A stretch of 64,000 nt of DNA from Terasakiella brassicae (GCF_014641495.1 NZ_BMHV01000005.1:62794-126793); one strand, 5' to 3'; shown: positions 17,482-25,306, counted from the first letter of the stretch. Notes: generated by a model from the sequence alone, not told the origin. Program-made: numbers and translations.

Positions 17482-17500
17482 ACTTAATTGTCTATTAAGT
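17482..17500. promoter_or_regulatory. Palindrome ACTTAAT-5-ATTAAGT, operator candidate
   Basis: Perfect 7-bp arms around TGTCT, about 125 bases ahead of the four-gene operon. Symmetry and size fit a dimeric HTH repressor such as the island XRE protein, but the partner is unproven. Confidence 0.5.
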
Positions 17501-17515
17501 TATTGATATTGTTGC

Positions 17516-17565
17516 GTTGTCCACTACGGACTGTGGGAGTATTTCTGTTGTCCGTTGCGGACAAC
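17516..17565. promoter_or_regulatory. Two tandem GTTGTCC-5-GGAC operator-like sites
   Basis: GTTGTCC at 17516-17522 with GGAC at 17528-17531, and GTTGTCC at 17547-17553 with GGACAAC at 17559-17565. The second is a perfect palindrome (GTTGTCCG TTG CGGACAAC). The copies are 31 bases apart, three helical turns, in the 332-base divergent region between the operon at 17358 and the gene at 17691. This is the layout of a cooperative repressor. Confidence 0.6.
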
Positions 17566-17690
17566 CAATTAACTGAGAACTTAATCTTTAAATTGCTTTT
17601 TTATTTATATTTGACACCTTATGGATAAGTGGTGAAAATCCAACATACAACCCAAGCGCGCCGCAAGACGAATACAATACGGGGGATAAA

Positions 17691-18950
17691 GTGGAGCAAT
17701 TTAATGATATTTGGAAAATCTCAAGGGAATTTGAGAAGGTCTTAGATCGCAAATTTGGTGCGCAAGGAAAAGGGCTTCATAGCAAACTTTCCAGTGTCCA
17801 GCGTGAACTACCCAAGGAACTGGTCTTACGCATTCGAAAAATTGCAGATATTCGCAATAAGACGATGCATGAAAGGGATATAGAATTTTCAGATTTCAAA
17901 GCTTTCAAACAGGAAGCAAAGAAAGCCTATCTGGCATTACGTTCCTACTCGTCTGCCCCCAATGCTACACCAGACATCAAAAAGAAAGACGGGATCATTC
18001 ACGCATACATGGCTGAAAAAAAATATGGTTTCATCCACGGCGATGACGGTCAATCCTATTTTTTTCATTATCGTGATTTACTAAATTGTCTTTCCGACAA
18101 CTCCTTGGAAGGGCATCCAGTTCATTTTGAAGCTATTTTGACACAAAAGGGTTATCGAGCAAAAAACTGCACAGTTTTAGCTAAAGAAACCGTTAACACA
18201 TATAGAATGCCGGATGACTTTCTGTTTTCCAAATCCAATAAATTCAAGAGTTGGGAAATTATTGATGCTGGAGCTTGGGAAGTTCATGGCAGTTCCCAAG
18301 AATCTCCGGACAGCGCAAAACAACTTCTTAAAGATCATGCCAGACGCATTGGCGCAAATGCTGCCCGGAACCTGAATTATTACAAAACCACGGGCACAGA
18401 AGGCAATTATCGCTTTACGATCCATAATTTTAAAGCACAGGCCGTCCGTGTCGGACGCAGAGACAGGGCCGCACACGCCCAGCCAGATGATTTTCCAGCA
18501 ATCAATGTACTGGCACAGACCCTTTTGAAAGAACATAAAGCCCATCGACGTAAAAAACGCGCGATCAAATTGAGTGTGTTTTTTGCAGGGATCGCTTTAT
18601 TGCTCCCCAGTCTTTTGAACGGTTACCTTTTTATTTTGCCCGTTATTTTAATCTTAGCATCAGTGTTCATCCCCATGCCCAAGCTTGATTGGTTGAACGA
18701 ACTATCAGAACAAGGAAACCACTCACTTAATCCTGATCTTGGATGGAATGCTCCCTCCAGTATTCTATCTTCAGATACAGACACCACGGTCCATCCCGGA
18801 CAATCAAGAGCAGTATCACATCTTACAAGTCATCGCGTGACGGACCCGATAAGTAATATGACCGATTTCCACTTGGGAACACAGGGGATATTAACTGGTA
18901 GCCCGACTAATGTTCAGGGGTATATGTTACATCAGGCATTTGAAGATTAG
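17691..18950 (+). CDS. Cold-shock-domain membrane protein of unknown function
   Basis: 419 residues from a GTG with GGGGG upstream. Residues about 1-95 are helical and resemble the DUF4145-like modules found in mobile elements (RIRKIADIRNKTMHERDIEF). Residues about 100-165 are a cold-shock domain, with both nucleic-acid-binding strands visible: KKYGFIHGDDGQ and YFFHYRDLL. A mixed region follows (GANAARNLNYYKTTGTEGNY). Two membrane helices lie near 292-335 (LSVFFAGIALLLPSLLNGYL and LPVILILASVFIP), with a polar 80-residue tail. An RNA- or single-strand-binding domain tethered to the membrane is unusual. Function unknown. Confidence 0.78.
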   Translation: MEQFNDIWKISREFEKVLDRKFGAQGKGLHSKLSSVQRELPKELVLRIRKIADIRNKTMHERDIEFSDFKAFKQEAKKAYLALRSYSSAPNATPDIKKKDGIIHAYMAEKKYGFIHGDDGQSYFFHYRDLLNCLSDNSLEGHPVHFEAILTQKGYRAKNCTVLAKETVNTYRMPDDFLFSKSNKFKSWEIIDAGAWEVHGSSQESPDSAKQLLKDHARRIGANAARNLNYYKTTGTEGNYRFTIHNFKAQAVRVGRRDRAAHAQPDDFPAINVLAQTLLKEHKAHRRKKRAIKLSVFFAGIALLLPSLLNGYLFILPVILILASVFIPMPKLDWLNELSEQGNHSLNPDLGWNAPSSILSSDTDTTVHPGQSRAVSHLTSHRVTDPISNMTDFHLGTQGILTGSPTNVQGYMLHQAFED

Positions 18951-19003
18951 TCATCCGCCAGGTAGTGATAAACTCAAGCGTTAAGCAAGATGTTTTCACA
19001 TCA

Positions 19004-19235
19004 ATCACCTTGTCGGCTGAAACGATACATCAGGTCATGGATTGAAATTTCTGGCAAGTTGTAAATACACATACTTGCACACGCCTTCCAGATCAAATCA
19101 TAAAATTGGCACACCTTTTTCTCCCAAAAGGTCACCTATAAGTCAGAACGTATTACCTTATTTGCCAATAGCCGATTTAACGGCTTAACTAAAACTCAGC
19201 CTAAATTTGAAGGAATGGTTATAACAAGATAGCGC
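19004..19235 (-). pseudogene. Decayed duplicate of the 17059-17358 gene and its upstream region
   Basis: By eye, 19004-19045 matches 17073-17115 (CGGCTGA, GATACATCA, TCATGGA), and 19050-19235 matches 17277-17486, including the gene 5' end and promoter region (TCAGAACG, CCGATTTAACGG, AAACTC). About 160 bases are missing in the middle and frame and start are lost. The copy is in the same orientation, about 1.8 kb from the intact gene. It explains most of the gene-free stretch 18951-19316. Confidence 0.8.
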
Positions 19236-19316
19236 TCTACCACTTTTTGTCCGTATGCACTTTACCTGAATAAATAAATATGATTAATTAGCCAAATACA
19301 ATTTAAAGAAAGCGAC

Positions 19317-20765
19317 ATGACAAACAATATAAAACTCGCAAAAAGCAATTTAAACAAATTTTGGCCTTCTAAAATATCAAAAATATCCCCCTATGAAATC
19401 CAAAACTTGGATAAACTCAACCTTAGGCGTTTGAAAAAAAACTTCTTATCACGAAGTAAAAAAAATCGACACTATGGAGGGAAATATAAAAATAAATTCA
19501 GACGTACCTTTTGCTATTTCAGAATTCCCAGCGGGCAAGTCCAAGAAATTGTTCCAAAACGATATTTAGTGTGGCAGAAAAAGGAATCCAGTCTGCTGGA
19601 CCACCTTTATCCTGAAAGAACCAAGCGATGGCGATCAATTCCAAAGCGGAAGTCTTCTAAGGAATTTACACTAAAGAATTTTTCCTTTATCGATAATCCT
19701 ACCAAAACATTAGAAGCTCTTGCTGAAATCGTAAAATCAGAAAGTTATTTACTCTCTGCTTCTGTTCATTTTGACGATGAACTTATCAAAGACATCGGTC
19801 CGTACGTTCTTTGGGGAATGATGAAACAGCACCTAGCACCTTTTATGACAGGCGGCAAAATGGCTCCTCCGGTTCAAAAGGTTTTTGATGCAGTCGGTCT
19901 TGCACAATATATGGATATTTCTTTAGCGGCTGATAATGACAACGTTGATGTGTGGAGCTTCCGTCTACGAGAAAGAAGAAAGCAAGGTACATCTTTTAAT
20001 CAAAACTCTGTAATAAACGCACCTACTTTTAGCAAGGTTTCTGACGACCTTGTAGAAACTATAGATGACTGGCTCGGAGCATTAAAAAAACCATTAGAGC
20101 TCTCAGGTGAGGGGAAATATCGCGTTAATAATATTGTTACGGAAATCCTTAATAACGCAGAAAGACATAGTAGCCAAGATCGTGACGGAAATTGGGTTGT
20201 CGCAGGATTTATGGCCAGAAGGTCTGGGCATATCGCTGATGTAGAGATTGATACCTATGCTTGTCACATCGCATTTGTAAGTACCGGAATGACAATTGCG
20301 GAATCGATTTCCAGAGCAGAGACAAACGAGACCTTAAAAAGGTTAAATACCTATATTCAGAAACATAAGAATAGCTTTTCTGAGGAAACTCTTTCAACGG
20401 TTTTTGCTTTACAAGATGGCATTTCACGTTTTACGCAAAGTAAAAGTAAGGGTGGCGTAGGCTTCATGGATGTAATTGAACTGGTAAATGATTTAGGGAG
20501 CACCAACCATAAATGCTTCAGCCCTAGCATCAGCATTATTTCAGGAAACACCTGCATTCTTCTAAAAGATAACTATAATTCAATGCATCAAAATAAAGAT
20601 GGAATAAGGTCACAATTCTTTAATCCTTCAAATTCTCTTGATTTTCCTCCAGATTATAACTATGTCTTCTCGACCAAGCAAAAAATTCCAGGCACCGTAA
20701 TCTCATTACGTTTTTATTTGGATAGTGACTATTTATCTAAAACGGCTAGCGATGAAAATGATTAA
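19317..20765 (+). CDS. GHKL-type ATP-binding protein (STAS-like plus HATPase), island cargo
   Basis: 482 residues. After a basic N-terminal region (about 1-120), residues about 125-205 look like a STAS-type fold (FSFIDNPTKTLEALAEIV, SYLLSASVHFDDEL). Residues about 255-420 look like a histidine-kinase-type ATPase: the N-box NNIVTEILNNAERHSS, a strand AFVSTGMTIAESI where DxGxG would be expected (the Asp seems replaced), and KGGVGFMDVIELVNDLG as the glycine-rich lid. No phospho-acceptor histidine domain is seen. Its stop overlaps the STAS-like gene by 14 bases. Family knowledge: such ATPases pair with DUF4325 STAS-like proteins. A partner-switch role is inference. Confidence 0.75.
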   Translation: MTNNIKLAKSNLNKFWPSKISKISPYEIQNLDKLNLRRLKKNFLSRSKKNRHYGGKYKNKFRRTFCYFRIPSGQVQEIVPKRYLVWQKKESSLLDHLYPERTKRWRSIPKRKSSKEFTLKNFSFIDNPTKTLEALAEIVKSESYLLSASVHFDDELIKDIGPYVLWGMMKQHLAPFMTGGKMAPPVQKVFDAVGLAQYMDISLAADNDNVDVWSFRLRERRKQGTSFNQNSVINAPTFSKVSDDLVETIDDWLGALKKPLELSGEGKYRVNNIVTEILNNAERHSSQDRDGNWVVAGFMARRSGHIADVEIDTYACHIAFVSTGMTIAESISRAETNETLKRLNTYIQKHKNSFSEETLSTVFALQDGISRFTQSKSKGGVGFMDVIELVNDLGSTNHKCFSPSISIISGNTCILLKDNYNSMHQNKDGIRSQFFNPSNSLDFPPDYNYVFSTKQKIPGTVISLRFYLDSDYLSKTASDEND

Positions 20766-21072
20766 CCTCGAAGCAATGACAAATGATGGCAAGGTTCACA
20801 ATCTTGCAGGCAAAGAGCGCGGAGAGAATGCTCGCGATAATTTCAGCTTAGACTCCATTGACACTCAAGAAGAGAATGTAACAATTGTTATTCCAGAACA
20901 TGTTTACGCTGTCTCATCTTCTTTTTTCCTAGGTATGTTCTCTAATAGCTTAAAGTCACTTGGAGGCAAAGAAGCATTCTTACAGAAATATAAATTTGAT
21001 TCTACACCATTGGTATTAAAACAAGTATTACACGGGATTGAGCGTTGGGAATCATCAAACCCTCAAGCGTAA
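20752..21072 (+). CDS. STAS-like (DUF4325-type) domain protein, island cargo
   Basis: 106 residues from the ATG at 20752 inside the end of the ATPase gene; an ATG at 20758 is also possible. The core VTIVIPEHVYAVSSSFFLGM followed by FSNSLKSLGGKEAFLQKY matches the STAS-like DUF4325 pattern, a strand ending in a serine-rich S-S-F turn and an amphipathic helix. By analogy with SpoIIAA, the serines (VSSSFF) could be the phosphorylated switch of the adjacent kinase-like protein. It overlaps the next gene by 28 bases, so the three are translationally coupled. Confidence 0.75.
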   Translation: MKMINLEAMTNDGKVHNLAGKERGENARDNFSLDSIDTQEENVTIVIPEHVYAVSSSFFLGMFSNSLKSLGGKEAFLQKYKFDSTPLVLKQVLHGIERWESSNPQA

Positions 21073-21680
21073 TACTTATTTGCGCTTTCTTTTTTTTCTA
21101 TCCCGAATTTGCTTTAGGTGACAGCACACCCAAAGACGAACAGGTCAAAGATGCCTTTTGGGATTTGAAGACCATTTTAGCGGCCTTGGCTATTATTGTA
21201 AGCCTTGGTTGGAATTTATATAATCAAATCAGAACAAACAAAGTTGCTAAAATACTCAGGGAAGAAGACCTTGAAGTAAGTCATTTCCAAGACAGCATCC
21301 AAAATCCATTTCGTAAACATTTAGATGCTTTAGAAGATATAAATATGGAAATAACATCAACAATTCTAATACTAGACGATAAAGAGCGCGATGAACAACT
21401 TGATAAAATTAACCTAAAAATTGTTACGACTCTTTCAGCGCTTCAGAATATTGCTATACGAGCAAACAAAGAAAAACATATTTCAAAACGAAATGATTGG
21501 TCTCAACCGATTTCGGATAAAGAAGATACTATCTATCAGTCAATTGATGCTCTGCGAAACAGCATCAATCACAGCAGAAAAGAAAATGCCCGCATTCTAA
21601 TAGAGCATCAAAGTGATTTAATCAGCCAATACAACGTAATCTTCCGTGAGGAAGAACGAAAAATAAGAAATATGAGATAG
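21045..21680 (+). CDS. Two-helix membrane protein with long cytoplasmic coil, island cargo
   Basis: 211 residues from a TTG start at 21045, the only start that keeps the hydrophobic N terminus and within the STAS-like gene. Hydrophobic segments are SSVILICAFFFFYPEFALG (near 7-25; a signal peptide is possible) and ILAALAIIVSLGWNLYNQI (near 44-62). The remaining 150 residues are charged and helical (LEDINMEITSTILILDD, RKENARILIEHQSDLISQY). Family unknown. As the third gene of a coupled ATPase-STAS operon it is the natural candidate for the output, which is inference. Confidence 0.7.
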   Translation: MGIIKPSSVILICAFFFFYPEFALGDSTPKDEQVKDAFWDLKTILAALAIIVSLGWNLYNQIRTNKVAKILREEDLEVSHFQDSIQNPFRKHLDALEDINMEITSTILILDDKERDEQLDKINLKIVTTLSALQNIAIRANKEKHISKRNDWSQPISDKEDTIYQSIDALRNSINHSRKENARILIEHQSDLISQYNVIFREEERKIRNMR

Positions 21681-21775
21681 TCTTTATCAGTAATATAATT
21701 ATTGTCCGTTTTTAGGTGCACTTGGATATAATGATGCCAAAAACAAAAGAGAACATTATATAAATTTCAACCCCT

Positions 21776-22966
21776 CTACTTAACAACTCCCTCCAACTTT
21801 GTACTAATCCGCATTAACGCTTCTCTACGTTCATCCAGATAGTTGTAACGGTCATAAATACCCTCAACCCCTTTTAGCTTATGGTTTAAGCACCGTTCCG
21901 CGATGTGGCCGGGGATGCCTTCGCTTGCCAGTAGGCTGCGGAAGGTCCGTCGTAGATCGTGGACGGTGAAATGATCGACGGACAACTTACCTTCTTTGAA
22001 CAGCTTTTGAATGGCGGCATTGAGGGTGTCGTGGCTGATATGCTGTGCGCTTTTGGTTGTTCGGCGGTTGGGAAAGACATATTCAGAGCCGAAAGAACGG
22101 ACCTTTAATTCTTCAAGCCACTTAATCACAGGGTCCGCCAGCGGAATGGTGATCGCGGCTTCTGTTTTGCTGCGCGCTTCCGGGATTTTCCAAAGTTTGT
22201 TCTGAAGATCGAATTCCTCCCATTTGGCTGCGATAAGTTCGCCTTTACGCACACCAAGACAAAGCAATAGTGCGGTTGCCAGATAGTTTTCGCGGGTGAA
22301 CTGCACAGAGTTTTCGCGGAATGTGGCGAAGACGGATTTGAGTTCATCCAAACTGAGGGCACGACTACGGCTTTTCTCAAGACCACCTGCATCATTGACG
22401 CTGAAAGGCTCAGCCGGGTTGTGGGTGAGCAGGTCAAGTTTAATGCCGTGGCGGAAAAGTTGTTTGCAATACATCAAGGCATCATTTGCAATGCTTGGTC
22501 TGTCACTTTTGGCGATTTTATTGAGAACGGCGCGAATGTCGCGGGGCGTTACTTGGCTGAGGGAGAGACTGCCGATGAGAGGCTTAATTTCCTTGTTATA
22601 TACTCTCTCTGGGATTTTAGGATGTTTTAAGCGTCTTGCGCAGTCTTCCAGCCAATCTTTCGCCAGATCGTCCACCGTGTTGAATGTGCCGATTTCAGCC
22701 CGATGCCGTTCAGCTAAGGGGTCAACATCATTCTTGCAATCTTCTTTGATCTGTGCGGCACGAGCATAGGCGTCCGCTAACGACATTGCAGGATAGTTGC
22801 CAAGGGTCATCTCACGGCGTTTACCAAAAACGGTGTAGCGAACGATCCAGCTTGAGGTGCCGACACTGCTGATACGAAAGTAGAGACCTGCCCCCGCCGC
22901 ATGTCTTCCGGGCTTTCCAGACTTTGAAAGAGATTTGATTTTCGCTGCGGTGATCTGCATCGCCAT
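21776..22966 (-). CDS. P4-type tyrosine integrase
   Basis: Site-specific recombinase of 396 residues that integrates and excises the island. The N-terminal arm-binding domain (DUF4102 type) is residues about 1-95 (AAGAGLYFRISSVGTSSWIV). The catalytic domain has Arg in CLGVRKGELIAAKWEEF, the HxxR box in VHDLRRTFRSLLA, the second His in CLNHKLKGVEGIYDRY, and the nucleophilic Tyr in that segment or just after it. It lies 186 bases from the yicC stop, the usual position next to the attachment site, and four TTGTCACC sites lie between. Confidence 0.96.
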   Translation of the reverse strand: MAMQITAAKIKSLSKSGKPGRHAAGAGLYFRISSVGTSSWIVRYTVFGKRREMTLGNYPAMSLADAYARAAQIKEDCKNDVDPLAERHRAEIGTFNTVDDLAKDWLEDCARRLKHPKIPERVYNKEIKPLIGSLSLSQVTPRDIRAVLNKIAKSDRPSIANDALMYCKQLFRHGIKLDLLTHNPAEPFSVNDAGGLEKSRSRALSLDELKSVFATFRENSVQFTRENYLATALLLCLGVRKGELIAAKWEEFDLQNKLWKIPEARSKTEAAITIPLADPVIKWLEELKVRSFGSEYVFPNRRTTKSAQHISHDTLNAAIQKLFKEGKLSVDHFTVHDLRRTFRSLLASEGIPGHIAERCLNHKLKGVEGIYDRYNYLDERREALMRISTKLEGVVK

Positions 22967-22986
22967 GACAACACCTATTCAAAATT

Positions 22987-23067
22987 GGTGACAAGAATAG
23001 ATATTATAATGGCGATACGATATTTTGTCACCGATCTTGTCACCACTTTATCGAAACATGGTGACAA
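22987..23067. promoter_or_regulatory. Right-end cluster of four integrase arm-type sites
   Basis: TTGTCACC occurs four times: minus strand at 22987-22994, plus at 23025-23032 and 23037-23044 (extended to TTGTCACCACTTT, 23037-23049), and minus at 23060-23067. With the left-end copies this makes a set of paired arm sites upstream of the integrase, where they could also autoregulate its promoter. Confidence 0.72.
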
Positions 23068-23152
23068 ACGATGAAACAGAATGAACAGGTGAAATTTAGT
23101 TAAATCATTGTTTTATATATATTTATAAAACTCCGTGACCCACCATGAACGA

Positions 23153-24043
23153 TCACTCTATATTCTGTACCTGCTCACGGAACTGATCAATTGTTGCTTT
23201 GAAGTCCAATCCAATGCGTGTCAGGTCCACATCCTGTGCCTTGGAACAGAGGGTGTTGGCTTCGCGGTTAAATTCCTGGCAGAGGAAATCAAGTTTGCGC
23301 CCGCAAGGGCTGCCTTTGGTCAGCAGCTCACGTGCGCCTTCAATATGGGCACGCAAGCGGTCCAGTTCCTCGCGCACATCGGCTTTGGTCATCAAGATCG
23401 CCGCTTCCTGCGCAATGCGTTCTTCATCCAGATCGGGCAAATCTTCCATTACATCTTTCAACTGACGCACCAGGCGTTTACGTAAGACATCGGGTTGTGC
23501 GCCTGCACATGCTTCGGCTTTGGTGCAGAGTTGTTCAATTTCGTCAATATGACCGTACAGAACGCTTTCCATACGTCCACCTTCGCTTATACGGTTATCC
23601 AGAAGATCATCCAGTGCTTCTTCCAGACTAATCATCATTTTGCCAAAAGCAGCTTCACGGTCCGCTTCGCTTTCGCTGTCTTCAACTGTTTCAATGACCC
23701 CGCGCAATCCCATCAGACCATCAACCGAAGGCGCATTCACACCGGGAACTTTGGCTTCAACCGTTTTCATCACATCAATTAATTGGTTGAGCAAATCCTG
23801 ATTGATCCGATATCCCGTTTGATCCTGATTATGCGAGATATTTAGGCTGAGCGCCACACTACCGCGTTTAAAACGTTGAGAAATCGCCTTGCGGGCCGGT
23901 AAATCCAAGACATCAAAGCCGGATGGAATGCGCAATCGCACGTCAAGCCCCTTGGAATTGACGCTTCGCACTTCCCAAGTCCAGTTATAATTGCCATATT
24001 GAGCACTGGCGCGGGCGAAACCGGTCATGGAATTGATGGGCAC
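23153..24043 (-). CDS. yicC: YicC-family endoribonuclease-like protein
   Basis: 296 residues, full length for the family, which includes E. coli YicC (RNase involved in small-RNA decay). The N terminus INSMTGFARASAQYGNYNW and SVNSKGLDVRLRIPSGFD are family hallmarks, as is the C-terminal KLDFLCQEFNREANTLCSKA. The start is a GTG at 24043 with AAGGAG nine bases upstream; an in-frame ATG lies five codons in. Its last residues are contributed by the integrated island without change to the protein sequence. Usually followed by gmk, now 10 kb away. Confidence 0.95.
   Translation of the reverse strand: MPINSMTGFARASAQYGNYNWTWEVRSVNSKGLDVRLRIPSGFDVLDLPARKAISQRFKRGSVALSLNISHNQDQTGYRINQDLLNQLIDVMKTVEAKVPGVNAPSVDGLMGLRGVIETVEDSESEADREAAFGKMMISLEEALDDLLDNRISEGGRMESVLYGHIDEIEQLCTKAEACAGAQPDVLRKRLVRQLKDVMEDLPDLDEERIAQEAAILMTKADVREELDRLRAHIEGARELLTKGSPCGRKLDFLCQEFNREANTLCSKAQDVDLTRIGLDFKATIDQFREQVQNIE
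23160..23172. repeat. Right attachment-site repeat (att), inside the 3' end of yicC
   Basis: ATATTCTGTACCT, identical to 13083-13095. On the minus strand it covers the codons for VQNI of yicC; the island then supplies GAG TGA in place of the original GAA TAG. Confidence 0.9.
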
Positions 24044-24107
24044 GAACTTAGTCTCCTTCGATTCAATATTTGACAGACCTTATACCTTTCTTGATAAGCT
24101 ATTGTCT

Positions 24108-24860
24108 ATGAAACATATTCTGATTACGGGTGCTTCCAGCGGGATTGGCGCCGCTTTGGCTCTTGAATACGCACAAGAAGGCCATCGTCTTTCCTTAAGC
24201 GGACGCAACCGCGAACGGTTAAACACAATTGCGCACTTGTGCGAGAATAAAGGCGCACATGTGCACACCGCCTTGATAGACGTCTGCGACCGCGCCGCCA
24301 TGACCGACTGGTTACTCAAAACCGACACAGTACACAAAATTGATTTAATCATTGCCAATGCCGGTATTTCCAACGGGTCCGGCAATGCCGACAATTGGGA
24401 AGAAAGCACGCGCGATATTTTCGCTGTCAATCTTGCGGGAACCTTAAACACTATCTTACCACTTTTGCCGACAATGGTGGCACGTGGGACCGGGCAAATC
24501 GCCGTAATGAGTTCCCTTGCCGGGTTTCGCGGGCTTGCCAGTTCACCTGCCTATAGTGCCAGCAAAGTCTGTGTCAAAGCCTATGGTGAAGCCTTGCGCC
24601 TGCGATATGGCAAAGACGGGTTAAAGGTCAATGTCATTTGCCCCGGCTTTGTTGAAAGTGGCATCACACGCCAAAACACCTTTAAAATGCCCCTGCTGAT
24701 GAGTGGGGATAAAGCGGCTCGTCTGATCCGACACGGCCTTGATAAAAACAAAGCCATTATAACATTCCCCTGGCCAATGGCCCTTGCGACTCGTCTATTT
24801 GCCAGTCTGCCACTCTGGCTGGTTGAAGGCCTCAGCACGTTTATGCCGAAAAAGGAATAA
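24108..24860 (+). CDS. Short-chain dehydrogenase/reductase
   Basis: Rossmann-fold oxidoreductase of 250 residues from the ATG at 24108 (MKHILITGASSGIGAAL); the frame runs on into the yicC start region. The cofactor motif TGASSGIG, the NAG motif in IIANAGIS, catalytic Ser in AVMSSLAG and YSASK are all present, so it should be active. The C-terminal tail is hydrophobic (LATRLFASLPLWLVEGL) and may bind the membrane. Substrate unknown. It shares an operon with the CULT-domain gene, starting 2 bases after it stops. Confidence 0.92.
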   Translation: MKHILITGASSGIGAALALEYAQEGHRLSLSGRNRERLNTIAHLCENKGAHVHTALIDVCDRAAMTDWLLKTDTVHKIDLIIANAGISNGSGNADNWEESTRDIFAVNLAGTLNTILPLLPTMVARGTGQIAVMSSLAGFRGLASSPAYSASKVCVKAYGEALRLRYGKDGLKVNVICPGFVESGITRQNTFKMPLLMSGDKAARLIRHGLDKNKAIITFPWPMALATRLFASLPLWLVEGLSTFMPKKE

Positions 24861-24862
24861 CG

Positions 24863-25240
24863 ATGCCTTTGGATGTTCAACATAAGGCCTGCCTTGAAAA
24901 TCAGCTTGAAACAGAAAAAGAAAAACTGTTTTGTGCAGCCTGTGGGCATCTAATTACGTTTGGCAATTGGCGAATTGTAATGAGAGGCGACCATGAACAT
25001 ACGGTTTTTAATCCCGCCGGGATCATTTTCACCATCGGCTGTTTTCAGGACGCATCGGGATGCTCGACTACGGGCCATGAAAGTGCTGAATTCAGCTGGT
25101 TTCCCGATTACAAATGGCAACTTGCCCACTGTACGCAATGCCAGCGTCATTTAGGTTGGTTGTTTCGCAACCCATCGCAATTACCAGTGTATTTTTACGG
25201 TCTTATCCAAAATCGCTTATCCAAAAAAACAAGCCGCTAA
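24863..25240 (+). CDS. Bacterial cereblon-like CULT-domain protein
   Basis: 125 residues, a stand-alone CULT domain, the fold of the thalidomide-binding region of human cereblon. Zinc ligands are CAACGH and CTQC. Other matches are HTVFNPAGIIFTIGCF and the tryptophan cage in FSWFPDYKWQLAHC and HLGWLF, three Trp at the positions that bind imide or uridine-like ligands. Family knowledge: Magnetospirillum gryphiswaldense cereblon isoform 4, of nearly the same length, is the structural model. The native ligand in bacteria is not established. The gene starts 2 bases after the SDR stop. Confidence 0.92.
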   Translation: MPLDVQHKACLENQLETEKEKLFCAACGHLITFGNWRIVMRGDHEHTVFNPAGIIFTIGCFQDASGCSTTGHESAEFSWFPDYKWQLAHCTQCQRHLGWLFRNPSQLPVYFYGLIQNRLSKKTSR

Positions 25241-25306
25241 TACCTTATGGTAATATGAATTCCTGCTATTTCTCCTATAATGACCTATGGGGAAAAGGGG
25301 GCTGCC

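Larger units (their letters stand above)
13083..23172. mobile_element. 10.1-kb genomic island integrated in the 3' end of yicC
   Basis: The block between gmk and yicC is bounded by a 13-bp direct repeat (13083-13095 and 23160-23172). It contains a P4-type integrase at its right end, an AlpA-like regulator and an XRE repressor at its left end, and AT-rich genes of unknown function. Reading each junction on the minus strand gives the same C-terminal residues VQNIE and a stop (TAG at the left, TGA at the right), so the element carries a replacement yicC tail. No tra, replication or capsid genes are visible, so it is an integrative element that would rely on others for transfer. Confidence 0.92.

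Noticed and set aside
22987-23067. Short repeated TTGTCACC units considered as a CRISPR-like array
   Set aside because: Units are 8-13 bases, in both orientations and unevenly spaced, with no cas genes; integrase arm sites explain them.
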